In this document: positions 1-7,791 of the stretch, piece after piece
Layout of the letters: every line of letters begins with the position of its first letter
Numbering within the stretch: the first letter of the stretch is position 1
From: Planctomycetaceae bacterium
Lineage (GTDB): Bacteria > Planctomycetota > Phycisphaerae > Phycisphaerales > UBA1924
Length of the DNA stretch: 38,816 nt
Direction: 5' to 3'
NCBI GenBank assembly: GCA_021294835.1
Contig: JAJTDF010000024.1
Location: 1 to 38,816 of the forward strand
Position numbers and translations under genes: made by a program
Notes under the pieces: generated by a model
Databases searched by the model: none
Told to the model about the DNA's origin: nothing
The model's input: only the letters and a program-made list of their open reading frames with translations

Positions 1-187
1 GACCTCACCCCCGCCACAATGCGGCCATGGCGGACGCACCAAACGGACCACCCTGTGCCGGTGAGCGGCTCCCAAGCCTCGACAAGTTGCTTGCCGATCC
101 TGCTGGGATGCGCCTCGCTCCACCCCACCCAGCCGTCGCTGCGGCCGATCTGGCGTCTCCGCAATCGCCGATATCCGGAGGCCACCA

Positions 188-1324
188 ATGACCATCGGCG
201 TCCTGGGCGGCGGCCAACTCGGCCGCATGCTCGCCATCGCTGGCCTGCCCCTGGGCCTGAAATTCCGCTTCTTGGACCCCTCGCGCGACGCTGTCGCCGG
301 GCACGCCGGAAAGCTCATCTGCGACGACTTCAACGACCCAAAGCACCTTGACGCCTTCTGCGCCGGGCTGGATGTCTGCACCTACGAGTTCGAGAACGTG
401 CCGCTCGACCTCGCCCGCCGCGTCGCCGAACGCTGCCCGCTCCGACCCGGGCTTGAGCCGCTTCGCCGATCCCAGGACAGATTGCTCGAGAAGACCCTGT
501 TCACCGAACTGGGCATCCCCACGCCCGCTTTCCGCCCCGCCGACTCGCTTGCATCGCTCACCCAGGCCGTCGCTGCTGTCGGCTATCCGTGCGTCGTCAA
601 GACCCGCCGCCTCGGCTACGACGGCAAGGGCCAGGCTGTCATCCGACGGCCCGAGGACGTCCCCGCAGCATGGACCGATCTCCAGCGGGGGGCGGCGGCA
701 GACCAGCCCGCTGCCCTCATCGTTGAGGCTTTCGTTCACTTCACCCGCGAACTGTCGGTGATCGCCGCCCGCTCCACCACTGGCCAAACAGTCATCTACC
801 CCCTCAACCAGAACACCCACGCCGGCGGCATCCTGCGAACCACCCTCGCCCCCGCTCCAAACACCTCAGCGGAGCTCATCCGCCGCGCCCACGCTCTGAT
901 CACCTCGCTGCTGGACAGCCTGGCGTACGTCGGCGTCCTGACCGTCGAGCTCTTTGACACCCCCGATGGGCTGCTGGCCAACGAAATGGCCCCGCGCGTA
1001 CACAACTCAGGGCACTGGACCATCGACGCCGCACGCACCAGCCAGTTTCAGAACCACCTGCGGGCCATCCTCGGATGGCCTCTCGGGCCGACGGATGTCT
1101 CCGGCGGCGGGCATGCCGCCATGATCAACCTCATTGGCGCCGCGCCGCCTGTCGCCGAGATGCTCGCCATCCCCCACGCCGCCGTGCACTGGTACGGCAA
1201 ACAGCCCCGCGCCGGCCGGAAGACCGGCCACATCAACCTCTCCGCGGCCACCGCACAGGACCGCGACGCGCTCCTCCATGCGACGCTCCAGAGAGTCAAC
1301 GCCGGCACCGTCATGAATGCCTGA
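188..1324 (+). CDS. purK: N5-carboxyaminoimidazole ribonucleotide synthase (PurK)
   Basis: A 378-residue ATP-grasp enzyme that carboxylates aminoimidazole ribonucleotide using ATP and bicarbonate in de novo purine synthesis, in the cytoplasm. The N-terminus carries the dinucleotide-like loop IGVLGGGQLGRMLA typical of PurK. The ATP-grasp core has 'GYPCVVKTRRLGYDGKGQ' near residues 131-148, and 'LLANEMAPRVHNSGHWTIDA' near 264-283 is the usual PurK metal/ATP motif. Length is normal for the family. The ATG overlaps the stop of a short open frame from upstream (TGA at 189-191). purE, the usual partner, is not visible in the bases before it and may lie outside the window. The 3' end abuts the convergent response regulator without any gap. 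Assignment is firm. Confidence 0.95.
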   Translation: MTIGVLGGGQLGRMLAIAGLPLGLKFRFLDPSRDAVAGHAGKLICDDFNDPKHLDAFCAGLDVCTYEFENVPLDLARRVAERCPLRPGLEPLRRSQDRLLEKTLFTELGIPTPAFRPADSLASLTQAVAAVGYPCVVKTRRLGYDGKGQAVIRRPEDVPAAWTDLQRGAAADQPAALIVEAFVHFTRELSVIAARSTTGQTVIYPLNQNTHAGGILRTTLAPAPNTSAELIRRAHALITSLLDSLAYVGVLTVELFDTPDGLLANEMAPRVHNSGHWTIDAARTSQFQNHLRAILGWPLGPTDVSGGGHAAMINLIGAAPPVAEMLAIPHAAVHWYGKQPRAGRKTGHINLSAATAQDRDALLHATLQRVNAGTVMNA

Positions 1325-2014
1325 TCAGGCCGCGACGCCGCTCTGGCCGGTTGGCTCCATCACGCCGCCGCCGTCAGCCGGCCGCAAAGCCGGAATCGCG
1401 CCCTCCGCTTCAGCGACCACAGCCATTCGCACCAGATCGGCGAAGGTCTGGGCGTGCATTTTCCGCATCACGCCGGCGCGATGAATCTCCACCGTCTTGG
1501 CCGACAGTTTCAACTCCGCCGCGACTTCGCGATTGGCCCGGCCGGCAACCACCTGAAGGAACACTTCCCGCTCCCGACGAGTCAGCGAGGACATCCGGCT
1601 CAGCACCGCCGTCCGCTCCGCCGCCTCACGGGCCGCCGTCGCCGCATGGCCCCGGGCGCGGCTCACCGCATCCAGAAGATCCTGAGGCCGGAAAGGCTTT
1701 TCCAGAAAGTCCACCGCGCCGCTCTTCAGGGCGCGAACCGCCATGCTCACATCCGCATGGCCGCTCATCACCACCACCCGCAGCGGCGACCGCATGGCCG
1801 CCAGTTCATCCACGATCTCCAGACCGCTTCGCTCCGGCATCCGCACATCCGTCAGCAGCACGCCAGCCTGCTCCATCCGCCCTGAGCGGACAAAGTCCGC
1901 CACCCGCTCGAACGACTCCACTGAATAGCCCACACTGCCCAGAAGCGTCCGACACAGTCTTGTAATGTCGGCATCGTCATCCAGCACGGACACGTGAAAG
2001 GGTTCACCAAACAT
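1325..2014 (-). CDS. FixJ/NarL-type response regulator (REC + LuxR HTH)
   Basis: A 229-residue two-component transcription regulator. Receiver domain at about residues 5-120: acidic triad D12-D14, phospho-acceptor D56 in 'LLTDVRMPERSGLEI', switch S84 in 'VVVMSGHADVS' and conserved K106 in 'DFLEKPF'. LuxR-type helix-turn-helix at about 147-205 with 'LTRREREVFLQVVAGRANRE' and 'SAKTVEIHRAGVMRKM'. The receiver resembles FixJ/TodT proteins. The ATG at 2014 has AAGGAG about 9 bases upstream, supporting this start. No histidine kinase gene is next to it, so the partner is unknown. The C-terminal 25 residues are Gly/Ala/Pro-rich and probably disordered. The gene ends one base after purK ends, tail to tail, with no room for a terminator between them. 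Confidence 0.9.
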   Translation of the reverse strand: MFGEPFHVSVLDDDADITRLCRTLLGSVGYSVESFERVADFVRSGRMEQAGVLLTDVRMPERSGLEIVDELAAMRSPLRVVVMSGHADVSMAVRALKSGAVDFLEKPFRPQDLLDAVSRARGHAATAAREAAERTAVLSRMSSLTRREREVFLQVVAGRANREVAAELKLSAKTVEIHRAGVMRKMHAQTFADLVRMAVVAEAEGAIPALRPADGGGVMEPTGQSGVAA

Positions 2015-2090
2015 TCAGCCGGCTCCTTGGCCGGGCCCGCGGCCGCACAAGTCCGCAGGCCCTTGCCCGAGAACAATCATCGGGTGATTC

Positions 2091-2115
2091 CGGGAGAAAC
2101 TGTACTTATCTCCCG
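2091..2115. repeat. Inverted repeat upstream of the response regulator
   Basis: A perfect 7-base inverted repeat, CGGGAGA / TCTCCCG, with an 11-base A+T-rich spacer. It lies in the gap between the rubrerythrin-like gene (ends 2227) and the response regulator (starts 2014), both on the minus strand. It could be an operator for the regulator or a weak terminator for the upstream gene. No T-run follows on either strand, which argues against a standard intrinsic terminator. Confidence 0.35.
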
Positions 2116-2226
2116 CTTCAGCACCCCGCGCCGCTGCACACTGGGGCGTTCACCCGTCAAGTCTCGCCCGACGCACGGAATCCGGCACCGGTGGTTGCCC
2201 GGTTCGCCCGTCCGGTTGACGCACGA

Positions 2227-2910
2227 TCAGTTGACCCGCTCGTAACTGTCCCGGCGGCTCTGGCACACCGGACAACGCTCAAAGTCGAGTTTGTCCACCA
2301 GCCGCCCGCAGGTACGGTCCACGAAAAACTCTCGCTTCTCCCCCTTCCACTTCTCCCCGCCCTCCGCGGCGTCTTCCAGCCACCGTACCAGTTCGGTGGA
2401 GGACTCGCGGGCAAACCGCAACACGCGCACCGCGTCACGGTTGCGCTCGGCATTGGCCTGGGTTGTTCCGTCAGCCACGGGACCATCACGCAGCGACCGC
2501 ACCCGGGCCGCTGCCGCCTTGAGGTTGTCCTTGGTGCCCTTGACATCCACCGGCTTGGGCTCGGGCTTCGCCTCCGGCTTCCCGCCGGCCTGACGGATCT
2601 GCTCCGCGATCAGATTCGCGCTCAACTGGCTCGATCTGGCCGCTGCCCGCAGCAGGCTGCCGATACGGAAATCCTTCTCCTCGTCAGCCTTGGTCGCGAA
2701 CGCTGCCAACTCCGATGCCTGATTGGTCAGCCGCGAGTACACGACCTGGAGGCGGTCGGTGACTGTCGGCTTCTTCTCAGCCTGCCCACCGCCCGCCGGC
2801 GCAGCCACCCCGGCCCGCTCATCCCCAACGCCCTGCGCCCACCCGCCGCATGCCAACAGCGAGAACACGCAGGCCGCCAGACCCAGCCGCAAAGTTCGCT
2901 TACCCGACAT
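2227..2910 (-). CDS. Exported rubrerythrin-like protein lacking metal ligands
   Basis: A 227-residue exported protein. The first 26 residues form a signal sequence; 'SLLACGG' could be a lipobox (Cys 21), or cleavage may follow 'GWAQ'. The mature part follows a rubrerythrin plan: a helix near residues 52-75 ending 'ELAAFATKADEEKDF', a helix 'IGSLLRAAARSSQLSANLI', a Lys/Pro-rich linker near 109-123, a second helical pair near 150-180, and a C-terminal 'TCGRLVDKLDFERCPVCQSR' that matches the end of a rubredoxin domain. By eye alignment, the helix-1 glutamate and the ExxH position of true rubrerythrins are replaced (L, and Q/S), so a di-iron site looks absent. The rubredoxin knuckle keeps three Cys. 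Function unknown; a redox or zinc-binding role in the cell envelope is a guess. Expressed divergently from lgt. Confidence 0.55.
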   Translation of the reverse strand: MSGKRTLRLGLAACVFSLLACGGWAQGVGDERAGVAAPAGGGQAEKKPTVTDRLQVVYSRLTNQASELAAFATKADEEKDFRIGSLLRAAARSSQLSANLIAEQIRQAGGKPEAKPEPKPVDVKGTKDNLKAAAARVRSLRDGPVADGTTQANAERNRDAVRVLRFARESSTELVRWLEDAAEGGEKWKGEKREFFVDRTCGRLVDKLDFERCPVCQSRRDSYERVN

Positions 2911-2970
2911 CGCCAGGCTCCTTCACCCCGCCCGCTGTGGCATTCGCACAGGCCCCGAAGCGGATGCAGC

Positions 2971-2996
2971 AGTTATAGGACTATTTTGATTGCAAC
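2971..2996. promoter_or_regulatory. A+T-rich patch in the divergent lgt promoter region
   Basis: The 131-base gap between two divergent genes contains one A+T-rich stretch with AGTTATAGGA and TATTTTGAT. This is the likely site of the promoter(s) for lgt (plus) and the rubrerythrin-like gene (minus). A nearly identical decamer, AGTTATAGAA, occurs at 4241 upstream of the beta-propeller gene. No clear -35 box at correct spacing was found, so strand and exact boundaries are uncertain. Confidence 0.3.
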
Positions 2997-3041
2997 CCGA
3001 GTCCATCTTCGGCGGTTCTACGCTCCGCCGCTCCTCCCCTC

Positions 3042-4133
3042 ATGACGCACACCTTGGCATCTTGGTTCCACACCCTCGACCCCAACGTCTTCCGTATTTC
3101 GGGCGACCTGTCGGTCAAGTGGTATGGCTTGTCCTACGTCGCCGGCTTTCTCCTGGCGTGGCTGCTGCTCCACGTGCTTGCCACGCGGAGGCTCGTCGCC
3201 ATCCCGGTTCATCGCGTGCCCGACGCCATGACTTGGCTGTTCTTTGGCGTCGTTGCCGGGGGTCGCCTCCTTTATGTCCTCGTCTACGACCGCTCACTGC
3301 TCACCTCGTTCACCTCAACCCCCCCCTGGTGGGGGCTGCTCGCTGTGCACAAGGGCGGCATGGCCAGTCATGGTGCCATGATCGGGTGCGTTCTGGCCGC
3401 CTGGCGCATCAGCCGTGGATGGCCCGATGGCCCGGACGGCACGCGCGTCGGCCGCTGCAGCACGCTGCATGTGATGGACTTCCTCGCGCTCGCCTCACCC
3501 TTGGGCCTGCTGCTCGGCCGTCTGGCCAACTTCATCAACGGTGAACTGCTCGGCAAAGTCGTCGCCCCTGCCGGCCAGAAAGGCCCTTGGTGGTCCGTGC
3601 AGTTCCCACAAGAACTGCTGGGCTGGACAGGCCCCGGCACCAAAGAAGTCCTCAGTCACACCCCGGACCTGTCGCCCGCCCAACTCGCCGCCCTCAACCA
3701 ACTGGTCACCAGCCAGATCAAGCCCGGAGAGTCATGGCAGCAGGCCTTGCGATACGTGGTGTCGCGGGCCGAGCAGTATCGCCCACAGCTTGAGCCCCTC
3801 GTCAGCGCCCGCCACCCCTCACAGCTCTATCAGGCCCTCGCCGAAGGCCTTGTGCTCGGGCTGGTGGTCTGGACGCTCTGGGCCAGGCCTCGCAAGGCTG
3901 GGCTGATCGCCGCCGCCTGGCTGATCGTCTACGGGGTGCTCCGGGTGATCACCGAACTCTGGCGACTCCCCGACGCTCAGTTCGGATCGCAGGGCAAGCT
4001 GCTGCTGGACCTCAGCCGGGGCCAATGGCTCAGTGTCGGCATGGTCGCGGTGGGTGTCGCTCTGCTGGTCTGGTCAGCCAAACGCCCCGGCCAGCCGATC
4101 GGGGGCTGGGCCACCCCCAAGAACGACCGATAA
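3042..4133 (+). CDS. lgt: Prolipoprotein diacylglyceryl transferase
   Basis: A 363-residue polytopic inner-membrane enzyme that moves diacylglycerol from phosphatidylglycerol to the lipobox cysteine of prolipoproteins, the first step of lipoprotein maturation. Family motifs are present in order: 'VKWYGLSYVAGFLLAWLLL' (first membrane segment), 'GGRLLYVLVYD', 'HKGGMASHGAMIGC', the signature 'GRLANFINGELLG' and 'ARHPSQLYQALAEG' followed by two more membrane helices. The protein is longer than typical Lgt (about 260-300 residues) because of an insert near residues 205-245, between the signature and the HPSQLY motif. Several lipoproteins in this window are potential substrates. The ATG at 3042 is the first start in frame before the first membrane helix. 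Confidence 0.95.
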   Translation: MTHTLASWFHTLDPNVFRISGDLSVKWYGLSYVAGFLLAWLLLHVLATRRLVAIPVHRVPDAMTWLFFGVVAGGRLLYVLVYDRSLLTSFTSTPPWWGLLAVHKGGMASHGAMIGCVLAAWRISRGWPDGPDGTRVGRCSTLHVMDFLALASPLGLLLGRLANFINGELLGKVVAPAGQKGPWWSVQFPQELLGWTGPGTKEVLSHTPDLSPAQLAALNQLVTSQIKPGESWQQALRYVVSRAEQYRPQLEPLVSARHPSQLYQALAEGLVLGLVVWTLWARPRKAGLIAAAWLIVYGVLRVITELWRLPDAQFGSQGKLLLDLSRGQWLSVGMVAVGVALLVWSAKRPGQPIGGWATPKNDR

Positions 4134-4240
4134 CAATACCCTCCGCACGAAGACCGACTTTCGCTCACTTGCGCTCCCTAATGAGGGCTGCCCGCCGATC
4201 TGCTGCTGACTCTTCAGAAATTCTGGCCAAATCGCTATCT

Positions 4241-4251
4241 AGTTATAGAAT
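4241..4251 (+). promoter_or_regulatory. -10-like element before the beta-propeller gene
   Basis: AGTTATAGAAT contains TAGAAT, one change from a sigma-70 -10 box, in an otherwise G+C-rich region about 165 bases before the ATG at 4417. No convincing -35 box lies 16-18 bases upstream. It shares nine of ten bases with the patch at 2971. Confidence 0.3.
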
Positions 4252-4272
4252 ATGTCTGCCGGGGTTCACCCG

Positions 4273-4304
4273 GAACGCCCCCAGCCAGAGATCTGTGGGC
4301 GTTC
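4273..4304 (+). repeat. Inverted repeat in the leader of the beta-propeller gene
   Basis: GAACGCCC at 4273-4280 pairs perfectly with GGGCGTTC at 4297-4304 across a 16-base loop. It lies downstream of the -10-like element and about 110 bases before the ATG, so it would be in a long 5' leader. It may be a stabilising stem or an operator. Nothing else recognisable was found in 4134-4416. Confidence 0.4.
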
Positions 4305-4416
4305 ACCATGCGGATCGTGCCTTGTGCTGAGTGACCCGCTCTTTCAGGTTTCGCAATGCTGCGACCGGAGCTCCGCCACCCAGCCGGCACACAGAGAGAT
4401 TTCAGGAGAGAGCAAG

Positions 4417-5517
4417 ATGAACAGCACCGTGGCCATTCTGGCCGTCGCCGGCATTGCCGGTGCGGCCTCCGCTCAGGTTCAGTTGGACCTGCGCGCCGTC
4501 GTCGACCTGTCGAGCATCAGCAACGTGAACACCGGCATCGGCACCAACCCGTCAGCAGTCGCCTGGAACGGCACCGATGCCTGGGTCGCGGGCTACAACA
4601 GCTCCGGAGCCACCAACAGCACGGCCGTCGTCCGCGTCAGCAACGTGCTCTCGGCCCCCGCGTTCGGCGCCCGCTTCGGCGCCTTTGCCACCACCAACAA
4701 CCGCGGCATCACCAGCCTGGCCATCCAGGGCGATCGCCTCGCCGTGGGCCTGGACAACGGCGCCGGCTCCGGCGACTCCGTTCGCCAGTTCAGCGCCAGC
4801 GCCGGGACCCTCAACTGGCGCATCGGTGATCCGGCCGCCGGCAACGACTCCACCCGCCGCGGTAACGGCGTCGCCTTCGACCCCGGCTTCAACGGGGGCG
4901 GCACCAACCAGGGCGTCGCGTATCTCTCCATTGGCGGCGGCCGCCGCCACCTGCTGAACACCACCACCGGCCAGTACATCAACGGCCAAAACGCGGGTGC
5001 CATCATCAACTTTGCCCCCACCGCCACTACCTGGCGCGATCTCGCCTTTGACCCCGCCACCGGCGACCTCTACACCCGCGAGGCCAACCGCATCGGCCGC
5101 GCCGTGCGCAGCGGTGACAACGCCTTCACCGGCTCTGCCTCCACCGCCATCGGCGGGTTGACCGCGGTCACTACCGTCGACAGCCAGAACATCGCCTTCG
5201 TGAACAGCTCTACCGCCGGCAATCTGCTGATCGTCAACGATCGCACTGTTGTGAACCCCGGCCAGGCCTTCGGCACCGTGGTCCGTGCTTTCACGACCAC
5301 CGGCACGTCCGTTCCGCTGCAGTTCCTGCTCAACGGTTCCGCGTGGTCCGCTCCGACGGGCAACGGCGCGTACGACTTCTCGTACGACGCCGCGACCAAC
5401 TCGCTGGCCGTGGTTGACTTCGCCAACCGCAACCTCTACGTCTTCCAGATTCCCACGCCGGGCGCCGCCGCCCTTCTGGGTCTGGGCTCCCTGGCGGCCT
5501 TCCGCCGCCGTCGATAA
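4417..5517 (+). CDS. Secreted beta-propeller-like protein with PEP-CTERM-like tail
   Basis: A 366-residue exported protein of unknown function. The start at 4417 (MNSTVAILAVAGIAGAASAQ) gives a clean Sec signal peptide cleaved after ASA, and CAGGAGAG lies 8 bases upstream, so the longer upstream frame from 4252 is rejected. The mature part is rich in Asn, Thr, Ser and Gly and contains repeated blade-like elements such as 'PSAVAWNGTDAWVAGYN', 'RDLAFDPATGDLYTREANR' and 'YDFSYDAATNSLAVVDFAN', suggesting a beta-propeller. The C-terminus is 'PTPGAAALLGLG' followed by a short hydrophobic stretch and RRRR. This follows the PEP-CTERM sorting-signal plan (Pro-x-Pro, transmembrane helix, basic end) with Thr in place of Glu. 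It is probably surface-sorted or processed. A strong hairpin follows the stop codon. Confidence 0.75.
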   Translation: MNSTVAILAVAGIAGAASAQVQLDLRAVVDLSSISNVNTGIGTNPSAVAWNGTDAWVAGYNSSGATNSTAVVRVSNVLSAPAFGARFGAFATTNNRGITSLAIQGDRLAVGLDNGAGSGDSVRQFSASAGTLNWRIGDPAAGNDSTRRGNGVAFDPGFNGGGTNQGVAYLSIGGGRRHLLNTTTGQYINGQNAGAIINFAPTATTWRDLAFDPATGDLYTREANRIGRAVRSGDNAFTGSASTAIGGLTAVTTVDSQNIAFVNSSTAGNLLIVNDRTVVNPGQAFGTVVRAFTTTGTSVPLQFLLNGSAWSAPTGNGAYDFSYDAATNSLAVVDFANRNLYVFQIPTPGAAALLGLGSLAAFRRRR

Positions 5518-5529
5518 TGCATCATCCAA

Positions 5530-5559
5530 CCGCCGCGACGCCTAAGGGCGTCACGGCGG
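5530..5559 (+). terminator. Long G+C-rich hairpin between two genes
   Basis: CCGCCGCGACGCC pairs with GGCGTCACGGCGG (12 of 13 pairs) around a TAAG loop. It starts 13 bases after the stop of the beta-propeller gene and ends 8 bases before the ATG of the GntR/LacI regulator. No T-run follows, so it is either a terminator of the U-poor kind or a structure that limits read-through and translation of the regulator, whose ribosome-binding region it covers. Confidence 0.55.
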
Positions 5560-5566
5560 CTTGCCA

Positions 5567-6823
5567 ATGAAGAGCGTGGCCCTCAAGCCGATCCATCCCG
5601 AACCCGGACGCCCGCTTTACGTCTGCGTGAAGGAGGCCGTGCGTGAAGCGATTGATCTGCAGGTTTACGCGGTAGGCGAACGACTCCCCAGCACCAAGGC
5701 GCTCGCCGAGCAACTTGGTGTGTCTCTGGTGACCGTGCACCGGGCCCTCCAGGAACTCGTCGGCCAGGGGGTGCTGCGTCGGGGCCAGGGCCGGGGCACC
5801 TTCGTTCACGAGGCGTATCTCGAGCGTGCCGCCGTCACCGAGGGCCTCCGCTTCGGATTGGTCTTCCACGGCGAATGCTCGCTCGCCGACGCCTACCACG
5901 GCCAGGTTCTCGAGGGCGTCCGCCGCGGAGCTGCCGAAGCCGGCGGCGATCTGGTGCTGCTGCGTTTCGGGGAGGACTGGCGCAACGAGTGCCACGGCTA
6001 CCTGTACGTCAACCCGTTCGTTGACCAACTCTCCAAGCCCCCGCGATTCACCGGATTCCGGCCCGACGAAGCGTCCATCGCCAAGCTCCCTCCGATCGTT
6101 GTGGTCGGAGCCAGTTGGGAACGCCCCGGGATCCAGACCGTCGACACCGACAATCTGGACATCTCCCGGCAGGCCGTCGCCCATCTCGCCTCGCTCGGCC
6201 ACCGCCGCATCGCCTACATCGGCGGCGACGACCGCATCAGCAACTCCGGAGACCGCTTCCGGGGCTTCCGCGCCGCCATCGCCGAACGCAGGCTCGACAG
6301 CGACGCGGATTTGATCTTCCCCGCCAAAGGCTGGAAACTTGAGCGTACCGAGGGCGAGCGCCTGGTCGCACTGCTGAGCTCCGTACACAGGCCCACAGCG
6401 GTTTTCGCTGGCGGATTCACGCTTGCCTTGGACACCTATGAGGCCGCCCGCACGGCGGGGGTCCGCATCCCCGATGACTTGTCCGTCGTCGGCGTGGACG
6501 ATGCCCGCACCGCCTCCTATCTCTCCCCTCCGCTGACGGCACTCCGTCAGCCCCTGATCGATATGGGCAGCACCGCCGTTCGCCGACTGGTGGAACTGCT
6601 TCGCGATCCTTCACGAACCGCTACCCATACGCTCCTTCGCGCTCAACTGATCGTCCGAGGCTCCACCAGCCGTCCCGGCCTCCCCGCCGACCGTTCCCAC
6701 CCCGCCCACTCGGGCACGGCCCTGAACGGCCATCCCCAGGATTCCGATGCCGGCGACGCAGAGCCGGCCGTTCACGTCACCACAAAAGGTGTTCCCGCCA
6801 CTCGGCATTTCGCAGGAGCATGA
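5567..6823 (+). CDS. GntR-type regulator with LacI/GalR sugar-binding domain
   Basis: A 418-residue transcription regulator of AraR-like layout. N-terminal GntR winged helix at about residues 12-75 ('[20 protein letters not shown]' followed by '[20 protein letters not shown]'). C-terminal periplasmic-binding-protein-like effector domain at about 90-360 ('[20 protein letters not shown]', 'HRRIAYIGG', '[20 protein letters not shown]', '[12 protein letters not shown]'), as in LacI/GalR proteins. It probably represses the following sugar operon and is released by a sugar. ATG at 5567 is preferred; an in-frame TTG at 5561 is the alternative. The last ~50 residues are a low-complexity tail. It overlaps the pseudopilin gene by four bases (ATGA), so both are probably on one transcript. 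Confidence 0.88.
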   Translation: MKSVALKPIHPEPGRPLYVCVKEAVREAIDLQVYAVGERLPSTKALAEQLGVSLVTVHRALQELVGQGVLRRGQGRGTFVHEAYLERAAVTEGLRFGLVFHGECSLADAYHGQVLEGVRRGAAEAGGDLVLLRFGEDWRNECHGYLYVNPFVDQLSKPPRFTGFRPDEASIAKLPPIVVVGASWERPGIQTVDTDNLDISRQAVAHLASLGHRRIAYIGGDDRISNSGDRFRGFRAAIAERRLDSDADLIFPAKGWKLERTEGERLVALLSSVHRPTAVFAGGFTLALDTYEAARTAGVRIPDDLSVVGVDDARTASYLSPPLTALRQPLIDMGSTAVRRLVELLRDPSRTATHTLLRAQLIVRGSTSRPGLPADRSHPAHSGTALNGHPQDSDAGDAEPAVHVTTKGVPATRHFAGA

Positions 6824-7743
6824 TCATGGTTGCCACAACCCCCGCCCCCATCCAACGCACCCGCGCATTCACGCTTATCGAACTGCTCGTGGTGATCGCC
6901 ATCATCGCCCTGCTGGTCGGCATCCTCCTGCCCGCCCTCGGCAAGGCCCGCGACTCGGCCCGCGCCGTGGTCTGCTCCACGAACCTCAAGAACACCACCA
7001 CCGCCCTCATCCTCTACTCCAACGAGTGGAAGGGCAAGTTCCCGCCCAACGCCAACGACCGCAACGACCCCTCCAACCCCACCGCCCAAGGCATCTACTG
7101 GTACGACGTCCAGCGCCTCGGCAACTTCCTCCCGCAGGTCAACCGCAACGACACCAGCGCCTCGATCAACGAAACTGTCGGCGGCGGCGTCATGGCCTGC
7201 CCCAACCACGTTGAGGGCGCCCGCTCGTACTCCATGAACTTCAACGGCTCGAGCATCATCGACGGCAACCGCCGCCCCACCAACGGCTTCGATGCCAACG
7301 CCGACTTCTCCTCCAACCTCATGCTCCTCGGTGAGGCCTGGGGCATCGCACCCGCCGGCTCCACCGCCGGCGGCCCCGCCTCCGAGTTCGGTCGCCGCTG
7401 GTTCACCGTCTCCACCATCGGCGCCCAAGGCACCCCCGGCCAGCGCTTCGGCGGCTCCACCAACAACTCCCCCGGCGGCAACCCGCTCAACCTCCCCTTC
7501 GGCACCCCGCCCGAGCTCGCCGGCATCCCCGTCAACCGCGACCGGATTGCCGACATCCCCTACTACCGCCACCCCAACCGCACCACCGACCGCTGGGTCG
7601 CCCGGGGCAGCGCCCACTTCGGCTTCGTCGACGGGCACGTGCAGCTCTGGAACGCGACCGAACTTTTCCGGGCCCCGCCGTCCGGCCGAAGCACCTACAA
7701 GGTGCTGTGGTCCACTCGCGATTTCCAGATCGAGAACCCGTAA
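6820..7743 (+). CDS. Type II/IV pseudopilin-like protein
   Basis: A 307-residue protein with a prepilin-type N-terminus: short basic leader, then '[20 protein letters not shown]' with Glu at +5 of the mature form, the methylation/cleavage signal of PilD-type peptidases. The large C-terminal part (Gly/Asn/Pro-rich) ends with 'RHPNRTTD' and '[13 protein letters not shown]', a lengthened form of the H-X9-DG motif found in the many pseudopilin paralogues of planctomycetes and relatives. It overlaps the regulator by ATGA, with a second in-frame ATG at 6826, and lies just before the solute-binding protein, so it belongs to the carbohydrate operon. A role in surface capture of the glycan is inference. 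The prepilin peptidase at 32.4 kb is a candidate processing enzyme. Confidence 0.85.
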   Translation: MIMVATTPAPIQRTRAFTLIELLVVIAIIALLVGILLPALGKARDSARAVVCSTNLKNTTTALILYSNEWKGKFPPNANDRNDPSNPTAQGIYWYDVQRLGNFLPQVNRNDTSASINETVGGGVMACPNHVEGARSYSMNFNGSSIIDGNRRPTNGFDANADFSSNLMLLGEAWGIAPAGSTAGGPASEFGRRWFTVSTIGAQGTPGQRFGGSTNNSPGGNPLNLPFGTPPELAGIPVNRDRIADIPYYRHPNRTTDRWVARGSAHFGFVDGHVQLWNATELFRAPPSGRSTYKVLWSTRDFQIENP

Positions 7744-7791
7744 GCCCTCCAGCCCCGCGTGCATCCCCGGCCCCAACGCCACGCCCACACC

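Noticed and set aside
3-191. Short open frame running from the window start and ending in a 4-base overlap with purK
   Set aside because: The overlap with purK is suggestive, but its codon third positions are much less C/G-biased than those of real genes here, and the translated sequence resembles no protein I know, including the end of PurE. It may be the end of an upstream gene; the window does not show enough.
5-820. Long minus-strand open frame opposite purK, and many similar long frames opposite other genes
   Set aside because: In DNA this rich in G+C, strong genes leave long open frames on the other strand. These have Gly/Ala/Asp/Val-rich nonsense composition and no motifs.
4252-4416. 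N-terminal extension of the beta-propeller gene from an upstream ATG
   Set aside because: It would place a clear signal peptide 55 residues inside the protein; the ATG at 4417 has a good ribosome-binding site.
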